From assembly GCF_902686445.1 (NCBI RefSeq), contig NC_062214.1:45207454-45271453 (forward strand): DNA of 64,000 nt, written 5' to 3'. Positions 60,282-64,000 of the stretch are shown here, piece by piece; positions within the stretch are counted from its first letter, which is position 1, and the number at the start of each line of letters is the position of its first letter. The position numbers and the translations under genes are program-made. This DNA comes from Sciurus carolinensis. Taxonomy: Eukaryota > Chordata > Mammalia > Rodentia > Sciuridae. The notes beneath the pieces are model-generated. The model worked only from the letters and a program-made list of their open reading frames with translations. It was not told the origin of the DNA and searched no databases.

Positions 60282-61327
60282 TATCTGAAGTTCTGTCTTC
60301 CAGGTGTTCTATCCTATTGGTTATGCTTTCTATGGAGTTCTTAATTTGTTTATTGTTTCCTTCATTTCAAGGATTTCTGTTTGGTTTTTTTTCAATATCT
60401 CTAACTCTTTATTGAAATGATCTTTTGCTTCCTGAATTTGCTCTGTTAACTGTCGATTGGTGCTATCATTCAATGCCTGCATTTGCTCTTTCATCTCATC
60501 ATTCAATGCCTGCATTTGCTCTTTCATCTCATCATTTGCTTCCCTTATCATTTTAATTATGTACATTCTGAACTCCCTTTCTGTCATTTCTTCTGCCATG
60601 CTGTCGTTGGAATTTATTGATGTAACATCTAGATTTGTTTGGGGCATTTTCTTCCCTTGTTTTCTCATATTGTTCACGAATCAGTGGGTCATTAAGAAAT
60701 TGCAGATTTCCTCTATCGACTTATAATGTCCCTGAAGATTGCTAGTATATCCCCTCTTATCCTTCAGTAGCCTGAAGTCTTGGAGGAAGTTGATAATGCG
60801 GAGCTCCACGAAGAAGCTGCCTCTCTAGGGGTGGTGACCCTCAGGTGGGGTATATTCCCTGCTAGTGGGCAGAGGTGCCTCCACTTGTTGACCGATGGTC
60901 ATCCAATGGGGAACTAGGCTGCAGGCTGAGGCAAGTCCTGTTTGTGCCTGTGTCTCTGGTTTTACAGTCCTTTGTGGGAAAACCTCCCCCGGCAGGGAAG
61001 ACTCACTCAGTGGGGACGTCTCGTTGGTCAGTTCCCCTCCTAGAGGTTCCCCTCAATCTACAACTACCGCCTGGGCTGGGCTGTCTTCCTCTGCAATGTT
61101 CCCAGGGGCCTGGACCTACCTCCTGGGCCTGGGAGCCTCACCCTTCACAGGCGAGTCTCCTTAGGCTGCCTCTCCCAGAGAATCTGCCCGCAGTCCTGGA
61201 AACTTCGCTCCGCCCCTAGGCATGTCTCTGTGCAGCTTTTCCAGCAAGAAGCCACCTAGCTCCTGGGACCCTGCTCTGCTCCTAATCGCCTGGCTATGCG
61301 GCCCCTCCTCTGAGCCGCCACCTGGAG
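60282..61327 (-). mobile_element. L1-E: L1 5' fragment, 3'-truncated, with 15-bp direct repeats
   Basis: Reads on the minus strand as about 650 bp of GC-rich L1 5'UTR, then the start of ORF1, stopping within ORF1 at the segment equivalent to L1-D position about 40340. There is no ORF2, 3'UTR or poly-A. An exact 15-bp repeat, ccagaatgaaacata, flanks it at 60267-60281 and 61328-61342. The 5'UTR matches that of L1-B ('ggcacctctgcccactagc' versus 'ggcgcctctgtccactagc'). It is in sense orientation relative to RALGAPA2. Confidence 0.9.
60330..60677 (-). pseudogene. L1-E ORF1 N-terminal half
   Basis: Encodes MNNMRKQGKKMPQTNLDVTS, then REFRMYIIKMIREANDEMKE and the coiled coil, ending at a stop after ETINKLRTP. 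It covers only the N-terminal tail and part of the coiled coil; the RNA-binding RRM and C-terminal domain are absent. Eleven residues (EMKEQMQALND) occur twice in tandem because a 33-bp unit is exactly duplicated (60471-60503 and 60504-60536). L1-D has one copy. The true ORF1 start is probably the second ATG (MRKQGKK), as in L1-B. It could at most give a short coiled-coil peptide. Confidence 0.88.
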
Positions 61328-61342
61328 CCAGAATGAAACATA

Positions 61343-61955
61343 AAAAGAACAACCTCACTTCTAAAGTCAGAGACAGAGAATAGAGCATAACATATTCATT
61401 TGTATTTACTACACAAAATGAAACCTTTATGAAGTTTTGAATGATACATATTTGTTCTATTATATAGGCAACTAATTCTGTGTAAAAATTAATGTATCAC
61501 TAATAACATCCTTCCTACTATAGAATTTTTGGACATGAAGGGAGGTATTGAAACTTCTATGGGGGGTTTAAGACTAGGATCCATGAAGGACTTTTCTGTT
61601 GTAGGACAGCTAGTCCTGAGATCAATATATATCATTCTTGAGACATTAGAGAAACTAATGAGGGGCTAAAAAATTAGCAGAGGAAGAGAACAAAGAAGGA
61701 AGAGTGAGAGAGATGAAACATGAGCCACAATGTGACATGAGATCAACAAGCAAAGAAAAAAAATGGAGGGTGCCAGGGAGTTAATGCCAATATCAGCACT
61801 AGGATCTCCAGATGTCTGTGCCCCCCAGGCCCCACCCCAGACTAAGTCTTGGGTACTGAACCTGAAATGATATCAATAAACCGGGACCCTCAAAGGGAGC
61901 TAAAGTGATCCCAATCAAGACCAGTCCCAGATTCCTGGCCAAAGAAAAGAAAATC
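61343..61955. other. Presumed RALGAPA2 intron, nothing recognised
   Basis: No repeat or exon recognised. Confidence 0.4.
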
Positions 61956-61959
61956 CATC

Positions 61960-62510
61960 TGGAAGAAACCAGGATTTATAAATATTGGTTCTGTGTCCAA
62001 TTAATATTGATCTCAAAGTCAAATGTCACAAAATATGCAAGAAAAGAAATCACTCTGAGTGAGAGACAACTGAAATAGCCAACAGGTTTTAACCTTTAGG
62101 GACTTTACATATTGTAATTGTCAGATATAAAATATGAAATATTATACAATAAACATTTAAGAAAATTTTTAAAATGTCTAAAAAAGAACAAGGATCAAGA
62201 GGTTATCAAAAGTAATCAGTTACATAAGAATACCAACTCAAAAACATGTGAAAATATGAAAAAAAAATCACTGAAATTTACAGCTCAATAGCTGGGTTAA
62301 GCAGTAGGTTAGACCTAAATGAAGAGAGCTAGTGAACTGGAAGAAAGAATTGAAGAGATTTCCCAGAATGCAACACAAGAGATTTGGGGGAAGAGAAAAT
62401 AAAAGCAATCTTAAGAGATAGAAAGGATAGATCAAGAAGTTTAAGTAAGAATCCTAGAAAGTACAGACAAGTATCAGCATCTGAGAAGATAATAGCCAAG
62501 AATTGTATAG
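61960..62510 (+). mobile_element. Ancient L1/HAL1-like ORF1 region
   Basis: 'tgtcagatataaaatatg', 'ctcaatagctgggttaagc', 'agtgaactggaagaaagaat' and 'cccagaatgcaacacaag' follow the order of HAL1/L1M ORF1 as remembered. Heavily decayed; ends at a T-run near 62513. Confidence 0.55.
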
Positions 62511-62524
62511 GCTTTTTTTTTTTT

Positions 62525-63488
62525 CCTTGTCACATTCCCTCAGTCAAATAGTATGACAACTATTTACATAGCATTTATATTATATTAAGTATTATAAGTC
62601 ATCCTGAGATGATTTAAAGTATACTGAAGTATACTGAAGTAGGTTATATGTAAATACTATGCCACTGTCAGTCAACAATAAAATTCCATGGAGTGATTGC
62701 CTCCAGAGGTAAGGAAGAATGACAACAAGGAGGACCACCTGAGTAGCTTCTAGTCCATCAAATGGAGAAGGGTAGGGTATCAACAGTACAGACTTTGTTA
62801 GCACACTCTAAAACTCACGTATGTATTACCCATTACAGAAATAAAATAACTGAAATTAAAATAAGAGTTCAAACAAATGATGGTCGGCATATTCATATTT
62901 AAGTGGTAGACTTAATTAAAGTTCCTCTTAAAAATAACTCCTCTACAGAGGGTTCATTCACAGAGGGTAACCACAGGAAACACAATAACCACTATAAAAT
63001 ATACTATGAATTAATGTCTTCTACTTTAGGGAAGGAGTACATCTCTCACAGGAGTAAGAGGAGAACCACGTTATTGAGCACCAATCATGAGCCAAGTCCT
63101 GAGTGGCAAGTTCCCATATCTTGCTTTATTTCATAAACACAGTCAGTCACTCACCATGCTCCCATTGAAAGCTTTCTTTCCCTGGTATTCCCTTCCAGTC
63201 AGCTCTGCAGCAAGTGCACATTTGGCCTGTGCTCCACAGTCAAAAAAGTTTATCTTGTCACACCAACCTAAATACTTCTAACCATGAGTAATTTCTACAC
63301 AATCAACAATTAACTTTCAGAATTTATAGTTCAGTTCTGAGGGTAGCTATTCAGGTACCCATAATCTGGCAATTACCTAACACATCGGGCAAGAAAGATT
63401 TTAAGCTTAATACAGCAAAGCCTGCAGCTAAACATTGTTCCAGCTTTTAAGAGAATATTATCAACATACAGATATTCAGATACGAATA
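62525..63488. other. Presumed RALGAPA2 intron, nothing recognised
   Basis: Contains a short tandem 'agtatactga' duplication near 62620-62640. No exon recognised. Confidence 0.4.
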
Positions 63489-63489
63489 A

Positions 63490-63882
63490 AGATCACAACC
63501 TTACTAGTAGTCAAAAAATACACATTAGAAACAATGAGTTCTGCATATATTAAAAGACAAATCATCTCTAGCATAGGAAATTTATATGACTTAGATATGT
63601 TTATATGATCTTCATGTTGGAAAGAAGTTCAGCACTATTACTATTTAAAATGTGCATACTGTTGTTTGTTTATTTATGGTACTGTTAGGGATGGAACCCA
63701 AGGCTTTGGAAATGCTAGGCAACTAGTCTACCACTAAACTACATCCCCATCCTTAAAATATACATACTTAATTATTTCATCTAATAATTTCACTTATAGG
63801 TACCTATGCAGGAAAAAAATCTCCCAAATTTTTAAAAAATAAAATCACAAGAACATTCTTTGCTACATGGTTTGTAAAAGTG
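63490..63882 (+). mobile_element. Ancient L1 3' region, interrupted by an ID SINE
   Basis: 'gtcaaaaaatacacattag', 'atttcacttataggtacct' and 'gaacattctttgctacatgg' match old L1 3' sequence. Split by the SINE at 63663-63757. Confidence 0.5.
63663..63757 (-). mobile_element. ID SINE, reverse orientation
   Basis: Reverse ID ('tatggtactgttagggatg', 'gaaatgctaggcaactag', 'taccactaaactacatcccc'). Confidence 0.8.
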
Positions 63883-63889
63883 GGAGAAA

Positions 63890-63924
63890 GGAAGGAAGGA
63901 AGGAAGGAAGGGAGGGAGGGAGGG
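63890..63924. repeat. (GGAA)n / (GGGA)n simple repeat
   Basis: Tetranucleotide purine repeat, GGAA units followed by GGGA units. Confidence 0.95.
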
Positions 63925-64000
63925 ACAGATGAACACATTTATCCATAGCCATTTATTTCTATTTGTCTTCAAGGGAAATTAAAAATCTAAAACACCGTAT

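Noticed and set aside
1..64000. CRISPR arrays, operons, phage or plasmid features
   Set aside because: Direct repeats present are microsatellites, SINEs or L1 copies; the sequence is clearly from a mammalian genome.

Overview
The window is from a mammalian nuclear genome, most likely a squirrel-family rodent (Sciuridae: ground squirrel, marmot, tree squirrel). The evidence is a dense load of L1 LINEs, tRNA-derived ID SINEs, B1-dID dimeric SINEs (a B1 half joined to an ID half, known from sciurid and glirid rodents), MaLR LTRs, and mammal-wide MIR, L2 and MER fossils. There is no prokaryotic, viral or organellar gene organisation, no CRISPR array and no operon.

One host gene is recognisable. 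On the minus strand, seven exons (35364..35421, 27413..27456, 25004..25181, 24123..24238, 21784..21922, 19842..20041, 12444..12671) join without a frame break into 321 codons of the N-terminal part of RALGAPA2, the alpha-2 catalytic subunit of the Ral GTPase-activating protein complex. Every junction has AG acceptor and GT donor dinucleotides, and all codon phases agree. The initiator exon(s) should lie above the window's right end. The C-terminal exons, including the GAP domain, should lie below its left end. The rest of the window is therefore probably intron of this gene, although that is inferred for the two flanks.

Layout. 1-12.4 kb: an old, decayed L1 is split by a full-length 6.55 kb L1 (L1-A, 1970..8518) with 12-bp target-site duplications; SINEs, a MER20-like hAT fossil and a MaLR LTR follow. 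12.4-35.4 kb: the RALGAPA2 exon block, with introns holding an LTR, L1 3' ends, MIR, L2, MER5A and a young ID element with a 13-bp target-site duplication. 35.9-45.0 kb: an L1 cluster made of L1-B (internally deleted, ORF1 start fused in frame to the ORF2 reverse transcriptase), L1-C (short 3' end) and L1-D (ORF1+ORF2, decayed), all in plus orientation and so antisense to the gene. 45-64 kb: older repeats, and L1-E, an unusual L1 5' fragment with 15-bp direct repeats and no poly-A, on the minus strand.

I found no convincing new multi-gene system. The best leads are the structurally odd L1 copies: the in-frame ORF1-ORF2 fusion in L1-B, the 3'-truncated and tail-less L1-E with an 11-codon tandem duplication in its coiled coil, the head-to-tail L1-C/L1-D junction, and an L1 5'UTR placed antisense about 0.5 kb upstream of a RALGAPA2 exon.
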